NCBI GenBank assembly: GCA_012934845.2
Contig: WNNJ02002114.1
Coordinates: 119,835-183,834 of the forward strand
Source of the DNA: Pomphorhynchus laevis
Taxonomy: Eukaryota > Acanthocephala > Palaeacanthocephala > Echinorhynchida > Pomphorhynchidae
Direction of reading: 5' to 3'
DNA: 64,000 bases
A program made the position numbers and the translations under genes. The notes under the pieces were generated by a model. The model did not search any database and was not told the DNA's origin. It was given only the letters and a program-made list of their open reading frames with translations. Below are positions 12,031-25,400 of the stretch, in pieces (positions within the stretch are counted from its first letter, which is position 1; every line of letters begins with the position of its first letter).

Positions 12031-12654
12031 GGTCAATGTAATAGCAACGGTGATCAACAGTTAGCCATACTAGGGAGTACTTTAGCATGCTACTAATCAA
12101 TGAGAAGCGATGTTGCACGATTGATTTCTAAAGTACAAGAACTCAATAAAACACAAGAAGAGCAACATAACGTAATTCAACTTTTAGAATACCAATTAAG
12201 CCCGTGCCAGGATGTAATTGAAAGCCAACGTTTACAGCTAGGAGAGTTTCGAACACAATCTTCAAATGGTACTTTGATCTGGAAGATAGACAATGTCTAT
12301 CAGCGTTTACAATATGCCGAGAGTGGTACGCAGACAAGTTGTTGTTCGCCCATTCTGTTCTCAAAGCAAGGTCAGCCAGCGTACATATTAGCTGCTTAGA
12401 TACTCCTTAATGGTGACGGTGACGGCTACGGTACTCATGTAAGCTTATTTATACGAATTGAACGTGGTATACATGATGCCCTGCTGACATGGCCCTTTAA
12501 TAAAACTATAGAGTTTACTTTGCTTAATCAAGGACAAGGCAAGCATATAGTCAAAAAGTTTCGTGTCGACAGTTCAAATTTATCAAAGTCATTTTGCCGC
12601 CCAGTTACTGATCATAACCTTCCCGCTGAGATAACAAAGTTCTGCACGAAATAA
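12031..12654 (+). pseudogene. TRAF-family MATH-domain pseudogene
   Basis: After a good splice acceptor (TTCTTGTTCGTAG) the reading frame encodes a coiled-coil-like helix (SDVARLISKVQELNKTQEEQ) and then a TRAF-C/MATH domain: GTLIWKIDNVYQRL, LLNGDGDGYGTHVSLFIRIE, HDALLTWPFNKTIEFTLLNQ and SFCRPV are all typical. TRAF proteins are adaptors downstream of TNF-receptor and Toll-like receptors. The frame has an in-frame stop just upstream of MRSDV and another before ILLNGDG (TAG at 12397-12399), and it ends before the last beta-strand of the domain. It is therefore probably dead, although the sequence between the stops is well preserved. It could be the last exon of a decayed gene or a retrocopy. Confidence 0.8.
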
Positions 12655-13350
12655 GTATGTTTTACCGATGGCAAATTTATATTACGTAACAACGCATTTC
12701 TGCAAATAAAAGTAATCTAACATTTCGCTGATATTTGTGAAATTATGTAAATATATGCATGTATATATTATTAAAATAAAAATTATTTTCCTTGAATAAT
12801 TAAAATAGAAAATTAATAACTAACTTGGATTTTAAATTAGGTATTTTGTATAATCACTGAAATCTAAAAGCTCGTTATGATTAAAATTTAAGTATTTGAA
12901 TTTATTACTTTTTTGGAACATTCGAAAAGTCAATTTTTACTTTCTTTCGAAAAGATAGTGAAATTATAAAGTTTAATTTCTTATTAGTCAAAGTTATACA
13001 TCACTGAGTCGATCGACTATATAGTCGATGATATTTTAAAAAATCATTATAGTTTATATATGATTACTAACCCTTTGAAATTTGCTTTAAAGTTTCTTCA
13101 CTTGTTGAGCATAACATTATTTTACAAAATTTATTCCTTTTAATTTAGTCATTTTTGTTGTATTTTATTAAACCGAGTTATGCGGATTTAAAAAAAATGT
13201 TAATTAAGATAACAAAATTTAAAATCCTATTTATGTTGATTTTAATCTAAAGTAAAATTTATCTGTAAAGTTAATTATTAATAATGATTTTACAGTTACT
13301 TCTTTTAATTCGTCGTTTTAAAATTATTTAACCCGTAATTATTTTTTAGA
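12655..13350. other. Stretch between TRAF pseudogene and metalloprotease stop
   Basis: Nothing recognised. The 3' UTRs of both genes should lie here if they are transcribed. Confidence 0.5.
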
Positions 13351-13482
13351 TTAAGTATTCAATATTTCAAACAAAAATATCGTGCATTCAAAAATAGTTA
13401 AACTTTCAAAGTATTCCAATTCTGTTGAAATGTAATCTTGAGCATCTGACATCGTGTATGTTTCATTTAAGTGCACTTCCTC
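13351..13482 (-). CDS. Metalloprotease exon 20: tail module 3, second half and stop
   Basis: The last 44 codons include EEVHLNETYTMSDAQDYIST, ELEYFESLTIFEC and a stop. TMSDAQ...ELEYFES resembles TSVDAN...EYEFYNS in exon 18, which supports both the frame and the exon's place. The chosen acceptor (AATAAAG) is poor; other AGs a few bases upstream give an early stop in this phase. No clear poly(A) signal was identified. Confidence 0.5.
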   Translation of the reverse strand, partial: EEVHLNETYTMSDAQDYISTELEYFESLTIFECTIFLFEILNT

Positions 13483-16400
13483 CTTTATTTGTCCTCTAAT
13501 AGAAAACACGAGATGAAAACAATTTCCAATAAACGAAAGGAACAAATAAATTGCTGCAGATTATCATAGATAAATTTCTGAATAGGCTGATAGGCCTTTT
13601 TAGATTATTTATAGATTATTCACAAAGTTGAAATAACCTAAAGATATGTTTTATTTTCAAAATAAATTATTGAATTACATAAAATAGATAACCTTATATT
13701 ATCTGATATTTTAAAATATATATTTTTTATTTTATTAATATAGATATTATTTTATTAAATTACTTATTTTTGGTTATGTGGAGTATTTACTAAATTAATA
13801 TAGCGAAAAGTTATAATTTAAAAATAAATTTATTCATTAAATTTAAAAAATAAAATAATAAGATAATAAACACTAATGAAGTATAATAATATGTGCTATA
13901 AAACATAATTAGTGAACGGTTTTGTGGTCGCGTGACCATATTTTATTTATTTTGTGATAAGAGAAGGAATGTCAAAATTAATATTATTTTATTTCTTCCA
14001 AAATATACCTGTGTTTTATGATTACATTTAAACGAAACATTAAATTAAGTTATAATTTTTTATTATATTCATTTTTCGAACATTTGTGTTCATAGAACAT
14101 TCTCTTATCTCAAAATAATTCTATGTAATTCGATCATAAACACTAATTAAGTATTCTAATTTGTGCTATATGACATAGTTGGTGAACGCTTTTGGGGTCG
14201 CAAACTACAAGGATGCAGTTTTCATATTTTATGATTATTATATATGAATTATACTGATTTTGTAATTTTTATCATTCATCTTTAAGAACGCCAATTTAAG
14301 CGCTTCCCCATCAATTTGACGAACCTGTGCTTCTTGTGTTTTATATAATATTTGTTTGCGTTGAATTTTATTGTACTTAACACAGTATCACATTGAAAGC
14401 AAAACATTTTATCCATTACAAAGACAGTGTAATATAGAGTATCCCATTTCTTATTATTGATATTGTTTTCTAGAATCAGATGAGTCAGCGAAGGCGACCA
14501 AGCTTATTCTTATATTTCAAAATATGAAAATATTCCTTGTTATATAGTAAGTCAAGTCAAATGTCAAAAACAAATTATTAAACTTACATATCGAACTGAT
14601 TTTTGGAGAATTACAGGTATTTGAGGATAAACGGTAACCTGAACAAAAGTTATAAAATTGTGCAATACATTATAAATGCTTAGCATTAGACAAGACAAAT
14701 ATGAGTTTATAAATACGATAAGCGAAAAAAACGTATAAACATCCTTATTGAATAAATCAAATTTAATAATTGCTTTTATTTTACTATAAAGTCCACGTAG
14801 AAGAATATAATTATACTTACGTAGACATAAATATCCACGGGTATATCAGTAGCTTCGAATTTTACAAATCGATCATCTGCAATACTGTACAAATGGTCCC
14901 ATTCGTTATTGCATTCCGATGCGCCTTCGGTTGCTAAATATTTTTAGAAATATGTTTTGAATTTATTTATATATAAGTGATAATAATCGCATCACTATTA
15001 ATAGGTTTCAGTATAACTTATACCTACTTTTTTAAGTTATAAATATAAAAAGTTAATAATATAATAAGTTAATAAATATATTATTTGTTTTATAAATTTA
15101 TTATATAAAACTTTTATATAAATATTTGTTATAAGTTTTTATAAAAATATTTAAATTTTTTATGAATTTAAAAAATATTTATTTATACGATATTATTTAT
15201 TATTAATGAACCTTTAATTTGGATCAAGAAGTGATCTTAATACAAATTTGGAATTTAGGAGAAAAACATACAGTAAGTTTTGTTTCTCTTTTTGATGATA
15301 TCAAAAGCTAGCAAAATATAAAAAATAGTATTGACCCTGCTTTAAATTCGAAATTAAAAAAGGATTAATCAATTTTGCTTATATGATATTATGGTATATT
15401 AAGAAAAACTATAAATACTAAAAGCTATTTCGAGAATGTAAAAGCAGTAATCTTGATTTTAATTCAACTAATATTAAATATATTAGTATACTATTCTAAT
15501 ATATAATCATAAATTACTATATGGATCATTACAATCTTTATTAAACTGTATATTATCTTTAGATAGCAGTAATCTTGATCCATTGTTTTAAATTTGGAAT
15601 TTAGGAGCAAAATATACAGTAAGTTTTGCTTCTAATTAGTATAGCAGGAGATAGCGAAATATAAAAATATACTACTGTTTTGTTCACTTCAAAATTCAAA
15701 ATTTAAAAAGATTAATCAACATCGCTTATAAAAAACTGTAAATAATAAAAAATATAATAATGCGTATTAAAAATACGTATTTTTACTGTTATTAATTACT
15801 GTTATTACGTATTAAAAATACGTAATATCAGCGGTTACACATGAATTGTTAACTACATTTTTATTCAGATTTTATGTCGACATATATCACTGTCGACTAA
15901 TGTATGTACTGCCGTGAATAGCAAATAAAGAATAATTTAATTATAAGATAAAAAGTCATATCAATCGTAGTGCAAAGGTAGCTAATATGTCATTAAAATC
16001 ACCTGTGTTATCTATGATGCTCTAGACACAATTTTAATATTTGTAACTTCTATTTGATTAAAATCATTCCATAATTGACATATGGAACTATTATGTCAAA
16101 TCCAAAACTTTACAAAAATGTTTATTCCTTTTGTGATATTTAAGTTTAACTCAAAGGTGATAAACATATACATCTTTATAATAAATAAATGTAAATGTTG
16201 GCGGAGTTTGAATTGTTTTATTTTAACAACTTAACGTATAGAATTAAATACATGAAGAATTAAATACGTAATCAGGATCATTTATTTCTAATTTAAAAAT
16301 TTATTAATTATATACTAACAATATCAAAAATATATCTTACTTTTGAGGCAAAACGTTGTTTTAGTATTGTGAATAGTTTTGCTATAATGCTTTAAGATTC

Positions 16401-19400
16401 GGCTTGAATTTAACGGCAACTTTGCTACAAAGATTGTCTTTTCTAAAAACAATGCAAATTATCTTCCAAGAAGTCATTATAAAACATTGTTTAAAAATGA
16501 TAAAAGATTTACGTGAATTTTACAGCGAATTTTCCATTCGCTGTAAAAATTCATTGGTGTTCTAAATATGAACGGGCACTTTCACTTGTGACGGTTTCCA
16601 ATCCCTATGAATATATCTAGACAGGTAATCTGTAGAGGTTTCAATACAGCTCACTATTAACCTTCATTTATATGGACGCTGTGGGTTGTGAACATTTTGA
16701 AGCATGTAGAATTATCCGAACCTAGGTTGCATTTCGAAGTCTACAAGCTAGTATAACGGTAAGACTAGTTGATGTTCGGCCTTCATCACATATTCTTCTC
16801 TACTCCATACAACCGTTTGGAGACATTTGTCAGCCTTCTTTGTTATGATATCATTTCTACGTTTAAGGCGAGTGATAGCGTTGCTTAGTTTAAAAGAAAT
16901 ATTTAAAGAACACGTGCTGATTCAATTGATACAAATTTCAAAAACATATTTCTGCGGAATCGATTGATTCGCTTATTATGATCCTCGTTGAATTTTCAAA
17001 GAAACTTTTTTAGACAACTATATGGAATGCTTAGATATACATACCGGTGCTACCGCTATTTATTATCTTAAATCTTTTTTCTGAATTATAGAATTCATAT
17101 TCCATTATGTTTGCATCAACAGAAGTTTGATTTTGAGAATAAATATTATGCTGTAAAGAAAATAACATTACGACTTCAGAGTTTATGTTGAGTAACTTAC
17201 ATCGCTGGTGCTTATATTGAGAAGTAACCAATTATTAGCAATAAGGTTAGCCTAAAAATAGGAACATTAAAATTTCACTTTTAATGTTTTTTACTTTGCA
17301 AAATCAAACAAATTACAAGCAAAATAGCAATTATCATAGTAAATGTATGAATATAGATGTATTATATATGTTGCATGAAAACTTATTTAGCGAAAATCCT
17401 ACTAAACTGCACAAATCTTCTCCTCCATCCTTAAGAGTGACCATGATGGCACGAAGTATTCATCTCGTCACAAACAAATTGTTCATTGATGTGTAACTTT
17501 GTAGTATTGCTTGTTTTATATTGTAGTCACTATTTGTGTGGGGACGAAAACGTCAAAGATGAATGGCATTTCAATGACGAATCAGGGATTCATTTTATAT
17601 CAATTATTTATTTAAGATATTTTATTAAAAATATAAATGATATATTTTCTTTGTCTTAAATTGATTTCCATTTACTATTGTCTTGTAATAAAAAACTTGG
17701 TTTCTTAACAAAAAGAGTTGTTTGTTAAAAAGTTTTGATTATAAAAAATCATTAATGAAATTATTTTAATTATTTAAATTAATTAATTATTATTAAAAAG
17801 TAATATAATGCGATCTTTGAACATAGGATCGCCTTATATTGCGACCGCATTATTTTGCAGCTGGAAACAAATCCTAAAATAAATCTCATCAATGTGCATG
17901 GAGCTACTAAAACTTTTTTGGGTAGACGAGGAACATAAAATTGTGATTTGAGTTCGAACTAACACTGCGAGTTAATTCTTCGTTATTAGGCATTTACGAA
18001 ACAAATTTAGCAAAATCAACAATTCTAACAGATAAACGCACAAGATGTTCAGTGAACCATAAATAAACCTCGTATTTATTTTACATTGTTGCTCACTGTA
18101 AAGACTAAAATTATACGGTAACATGAGGATCAAAGGTAACCTAAACAAAAGTTATATAAATATACTCTAAAGTATATTTTGTTAGACTCTTTCACGATAA
18201 AATGTGAATTTGTGTATTTAATAACATAATTGCGATAAGCTGCTATAACTTTAATACAATTGTACTAGATCTATAATCTAGTATAATGTTTAAATTATTA
18301 AAAAGAATAATTAAAATAAATTAAATTAAAAAATTTATATAAATTCATCTTTTATAGTTTTCTACTATATAAATAAGATTGTCTAGGCATAGATTATTAA
18401 TTATTTATAATTGATTAATAAATTCGTTAATTTGTAACGAATTTGTAGGTTATGTTGGGTTGTTTATCTGCTATGTTGGGTCAAGGAATAGGGTCCTAAA
18501 CCTGATAGCATAGCAGTTTCTCCTGACGACCTATAATCCTTATTATCAAACATTGTCTATTATTTATAAGTCAATTCATCAAAATTGACTAGTTCTAAAT
18601 TTTTTTTATTTTTATTTTAACTTGATATAAATATAAAATGCATAAAATAATTTATAATTATTTATTATTTATCCTTATTTATACATAGTATAAAACTAAA
18701 TATAGTATTTTATGTAAAAATGTTTGTTTCAAAACTAAATTCCACTTAGAAGAATAAAATTATACTTACGTAGACATAGGTATCTACGGGTCTAGCAGTA
18801 GTTTCGAATTTTACATATCCATTATCTGCAATGCTGTACATATTGTCTCTTATTTTTAAGCAACTTCCGGAATCCACTTTTTGATCTAGACAATTATATA
18901 ATTGAAATTAGAATTAATTAAAATGTGGTTGTTTAAGATTTGACTTAAAGTTAAAATTCTAACTTAAAGTCAGAATTTTGAAATAAATCTTTTAACACGA
19001 ATGGTAATTTCATATTTCAATGCGACATTTTTATTTACTCAAAAAGGATTTTATAAGAATTTATGTTTGATTCAAATAATTTATTTCTAACTTATACATT
19101 TTTAGTGACTTCTTCGCTAATATTAATTATTAAAAATTTACAAAAAATAATTAATAATAATTTTAACATTAGCTGTCAATAAACTACTATAAATAAATGA
19201 TTTAAATAATCAATTGATTATGGGATGATAATTATTTATATAAAATAAATTTTTATATTTTATTATTACGATATATTATTGGCAATTAACTAAATAACAA
19301 TTAAAAAATGCAACCTGGAAAACCTTTATAAGAAAGAAAATGCTGTACATGTAATGGACTAGCGGCTAAATAGAAAATTAATTTTTATTAATTAAATATA

Positions 19401-22400
19401 ACTTTAACTTACAAAATTAACTATTAATAATATGCTCTTCATAAAAAACCAACAAGGAAATCAAGTAAAATATCATTAGTGCCTTTTTATGACTAATGCA
19501 TATTTTATCACTTTCTCTTCTAGGATACTAATAAGTATTCACTTTATTAATATTTATTTTTTTATTATCCGAAATTGGTTATGCCCAGCATAGACACAGT
19601 TTACACAAGGAATTGGCATAAACCTCGGTATATATCGTAGTTTTTAATATAATTGTAATTTGTAATATAATTATAGTTTTTGATGTAATTCCTATGATTT
19701 GGAAGATTAATTTTTGAGCTGCTAGATGTGAATTCTTTATTAAAATTTTCGGTATTATATTTGGCACTCAAAATTATCACAAATACAGCTATGAAAATCC
19801 AGAATATTTATTTTAATATTTTTAATAGTATTTTCTTACTTTTTAAGCAAAACGTTTTCTTCGATCTGGAAATATCATTGCTATAATGATATAAGATTGA
19901 ACTTGAGTCTTTTGGTAATGTGGTTAAAAATACTCTCTTATCTAAACACACAAAGAGTAAATATTATAGAGTTGTTATTTAACATTTGAAATAATAAATC
20001 CATTCTAAAATGCTGATTATGAAATAAATGACATTGCAAATTTGTAACGAATGGCGAGTTTTAGATTACATTCAAAATAAATTAATTATAAATTATAACT
20101 GTACATTTTGAATGATGAAATAATATACGAATTGGGGCATCTCGAAAATTCGAAAAATCTATTTTTGATAATTCCACGTAGAGAGTAATTTTGTAATGAA
20201 TATATTCAAATCATTTTGACTGCGATAAACAATATGCATTGTGTTAGAATAAGATCATCGGAGGAAATACGTCTCTAGCATGCATTTGGCCTCACTGTTA
20301 TGCTAGGTTAAAGAATAGGGGCCGAAACCTGATAACATTAAAGTTCCTCCTGATGACCTCTAATCTTTATACTGATACATCGTCTGTTATTTATTAGTCA
20401 ATTTATGCATAAATTTTTAAGTTGAATATGAAAATCTTTCTAAATTTGAAAATGATCTAAACGATCGAAAGCTTGTTTACAAAAAAACTATATTCTTGAG
20501 TCTATAATATTACCAGCAATATGCGTAAAAATCTACCATACTCAAAGGAAATTCTAATGTAATATGTCAATTTATAAATATTAAAGTTTATTTGAAATTG
20601 TCATTTTAAATTTTAACTTGATATATATAATATAAAATCTGATACAACAATTATGTAATATTTATAATTATTTATTATTTAATTATTTAAATTTTATTTA
20701 TCATATATTATTAAAATTTTATTTTTAATTTATCAATAATATAAAATACGTAGATTCAGTTAGCTGCTCTGATCTAATTATATTATATACAAAAATAAAA
20801 CATTACACAGTCTTGTTATGGATTATAATTATCTATTTATGGATATTTTAAGATATAAAATTTATAATATACGGATCTGCATATATTGAATTTGTATGAA
20901 GAAATATTTATAGATATAAAATTTATAATATATGAAACAGTATATATATTCTTCTGATTATCTCTATTCCTCATTCAAATATATCTTATATTATTTATTG
21001 GTCAATTCATAAAAATTGATTATTTTAAATTTCAATAATAAATATTTTCATTATATAAATATACATTGTATAACATCTTATATAATTATTTTTTAAGTAT
21101 AATTATTTATTTTAATTTATATATAGTATAAAATACTTAGACCATTAAGCTGATCTGATTAATATTTTAAACTATATTTTAATTGTTATAATTTGTAGCT
21201 ATTTAATAGTTTATTTAAAATGATTAAAATATAGAATAATGTAATTATTAAAATCATAAAATCATTTAAAATTATTCGTGTTCACTTACTTCTATTATTT
21301 TTAACTTTAATTGTTTCTTTCGACTTTACAATTATAGGTTGAATTTGTGCGTTTAAATTATTCTTTGTAAATTGATCACTCACTGATGGATTATTGTTAG
21401 ACCTAAACAAAATTAATTTTAATAACAATATTTTTTAATCTAAAAGTATTTAGTTATTTGGTTTTATTGTGCCGAAGCAATTAAAGAATGCATAATCAAT
21501 TTCATATAATACTTGTGGCATTTGTTAACTTTCTGTCGGATAAAATGTTTAATTCACTTTATGAACAGCAAATTATAAAATGATTTCATAATAATATTGC
21601 ATTTGACATTGAGCCTTTAAAAATCATAATTTTTTTAATTGCTTAAATATTGAGTGACAAACTGTAACAATCCTTGATGATAAGTGAAAATGAAGCAAAT
21701 TTATTCTGTTGCGATCTTAATTTAGTTTTGAAAATTGTCCTTCGAATTGTTCTTAGAATTTGAGGAACTAGATTTGATTTTCTTTAATATTTATCGAAAT
21801 TTTATTTACATTAAACAAAAATTTATAAATTTGGTATTTAAAAATATCTAAAATATTTTTTTGTATTTAAAATTATTCCTATTATTTTTAATATTTTGAA
21901 TGTTGGATATTGAAATATGAGACAATTATATATAACAATGCAATTAGTAATATAATAATAGTAATATGTAATATGATAACATATAATCCTTATTCTTATA
22001 CAATGTCTGTTATTAGTAAATTCATAAAACTTGACTTTTATTTTAAATTTGAAATGTAAATTTTCACTTTATATAAATTATATAAAATATTTTATAACAA
22101 TCATTTATTATTTATAATTTTAAATTATTTAATAAATTATTTATTATTTATTATTTAATTATTTTAATTTTATACAGCATTATTTTTAATTTACAAATAG
22201 TCTAAAATAATACGTAGACTTACAAAGCTGAACCGATTTATATTATTTATAAATTAAATATTTTTTCTTTTGTTTTCTTGTTGGGCCGGAGAATACGCGC
22301 TGAAATATGATAACATAATTGAGATAAAGAATAAAAATTAGTTATCTAAATCAAATTATTCTGATTAGATTTATTATAATTGAATTTAATTAAATGGAAA

Positions 22401-25400
22401 AGTACATTTTTGCTCAAAGTCTTGTGCACAAAGACTACAATATTGCAGATTATATTATATATTTATGTATTAAATATATAAATATATAATATTTATATAC
22501 CAAATATATTCAGTATATAATATATAGATTATAAATTGCAATATATATTACAATATTTATTACAATGTTCTATTCCGTATTCAAATAAATCGTAAATTAT
22601 ATATTAGTCAACTCATAAAAATTGATTTTTATTTTAAATTTCAATTTTAAGTTTATATAAGAATAAAAATTTGTCGAATTGTCGATAGGCGACTGATGGA
22701 ATCAATAAGGTCCAAAATTCTACGGTTCATACAAATTTAGTTTTTATTTTTATATAAATCTGTATTATAGTAAATATGTTTAAAATCTCGATGTTTAAAA
22801 TTTATAATTCAGTAGACTTATAATTAAATGTTAAATAATTATTCAATATAAATTAATAAAAAAATAAATAACTCAAATAATCGCAAAATGGATAATCATT
22901 GGATATGAAAATAATTTATCATGAACGGTATTTAAAATATTTAATTTATTTATATATTATAATGCAAAATTGTCTAGAAATAAAAAAATGACACGCATTA
23001 ATTATAGTTTTTTAAACGACGTTTAAAAAATCTTTGATTTTGATTAAGACAAATGAAGCAATTGAATTTTTAATTGTTAAATATTTTGACACTTACCTAC
23101 TATTAATTTGCAAATCTCTTTTTGACAATTGATTACGAAATGGAGTAGACATATTAACATTTTGAGGATTTATTCTCGATTGACGTTCTGACAATAACAA
23201 AAATTAATACTTTAATGCATTAATTAGACTTTATAAAAATTTTTATAACTACATTGACGATAAAAAAGTTCATTTTTGATCGTATACAGATATAATTATC
23301 ATAATAAATACGGGAATTTGTTTTGTATAAATAATTTTGCTAAATAATAAAATAAAAAATTTAAATAAAACATAAAATATTTAAATATCTAAAATATTTT
23401 AAAAAATATTTGGAAAAATTTTAATTAAAAAATTTATAAATTTTTATCTATAAAATTAAAAATCATTTTTTTTTTAATTTTATGGATTTGAAATGCTCAT
23501 TTTTGAACGTATACAGATATAATTATCAGAATTAATACTGGAATATTTGTTTTATAAATAATTAAGCTTATTTTATTATCAGTGAACTAAATTGAATATT
23601 TTTATAAATGCTGATGCGAAATGATCGTTTATCAAAACATTCGCAATATCAATAATCGAGACTGCACTCATTAAGACTAATTTTTGTATTAATTAATACT
23701 CATCAAACGCAATAAAGTCTGAGAAGGTTTCATATGCAATAAAAAGCATTTCTCAATATTATTTTTAATTGTTAATCACTAAAGAATTCGTTACATTTTG
23801 CTTCTAATTATTCATATTTTACAAAATCAGTACATAAATTATATTATATAAATTATAAAAGTTTTTTAATATACGCTATTAAAACATGATTCAATAGTTC
23901 AAATAATACAAAAGTCAAAATGAAAACATTGTTTAAAATAGTGACAATTACAGTAGTTGCAATTACACCTCGTACAATACAAACCTCTATTAAATGTATT
24001 GTCTGATGTCGGTAGATAATATGAAATATTGATGAAGCAATTATCTTCAACACCATTTATCTAAACGACAAAAGCTTAGTAATAAGAAGTTATATTGCAA
24101 TTTTATTTATTAATAAGAACTTAGTAACAAATCGATAAAGTACGTATATTTTTTTATAAATTTATATATTAAAAATTTATTTAATTTAATTATTATAAAT
24201 ATTAGTTATAAATTATTTTAATTTAAAATACTTATGCTCTGTTATACGATTTAATTTTATTAATAGTTGTTATTAATTATTTTATTTAATAAAATCACAA
24301 TTATGTGGCGAATAATTAATTAAGTAATCAAATTAAGTTCATTTAATAAGCCAAATAAGATCACAGCACAAAGTAATAATCAAAGACTATATATTTTAAA
24401 ATCACTAGCAAGAGATTAAGTAAATACAAATCAATGAATTTTAAATTATCACACAACTCAGTTAACTTAGAAGTTTAATTTAAAATGCCATTTAATGATC
24501 ATTTAATGAAATAAAGTGCATTAGCTATACAATCGAATTTTATCTAAAGTATTAAAAAGATTAATTTTATGTTAAAAATTTAAAACATTTTAACTATAAT
24601 TTTTCATATTAATATATAAATATCAATTAAACAAATCCCTTCTTTTCCAAAGTAAAGCATTAATAATTGCTTACAAGTTTACAGAGTTTGAAAATAAAGA
24701 ACAACTTAAAACTACAGTTTCACAAAACATGTTCATTTGTGATGATTTAGAAAGTTAATAGCATAAAACTTTAAATTGAACAGAAAATAACTTGTTTTCT
24801 TCCGAGGTATATACAAGGGATTTATTTTTCTAAAAGTTTTTTTATGCTACACGTTACATAAAATGTAAGGTGACATCCAAGTTAATGTAGAAAATGTATA
24901 TTTTTGATGAATTTCATAAAACGCTGATCTATATATTTATTAAATGGTTAAAAAGGACTTACAAATTAGAATTAATATTATTAAAATTAATATTAAGTGA
25001 TATTATTCTGTATCGATTAATTTTCTCACTCTTTAATAGTAACAGAAAAAATATAAGTCCAATTGAAGAGTACGTTTGCTACTTACATAAAGTTTGGAAT
25101 TATCTGGCAAACGTTGTTTAAGCTCATATAGAATTGTGTTATTATCGACATTTTTCATATATGAATACATGCTATCACAAGCTGATGACCTATCCATGCT
25201 CGGCAAAATTGTATATTTATTTTTGCCTAGCAGATAATTGTCTCTTGTATCTTGTATAACTAAAATAAAACGTATGAATCAAATTTAATACACATGTGCA
25301 TTTTGACAAAAGTACATTGTCAAAGTACTGATTTTAGTTAAATCTGTTGTGTGTTTGACTGATTAAAATATAATCATGTTTAGGAAATAATTAAATTGAA

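Noticed and set aside
17284-17496. 70-codon plus-strand frame
   Set aside because: Ordinary intron sequence in composition, no domain, no copies, and no splice context on that strand.
14821-18885. Exons 17 and 19 as mutually exclusive alternative exons
   Set aside because: Exon 18 lies between them and its phases (0 in, 1 out) allow all three to be spliced in series; serial duplication is simpler.
23853-24056. Hydrophobic frame on the minus strand that could be a transmembrane segment of the metalloprotease
   Set aside because: Its frame does not connect to either neighbouring exon, whereas the frame INGVEDNC... joins both in phase.
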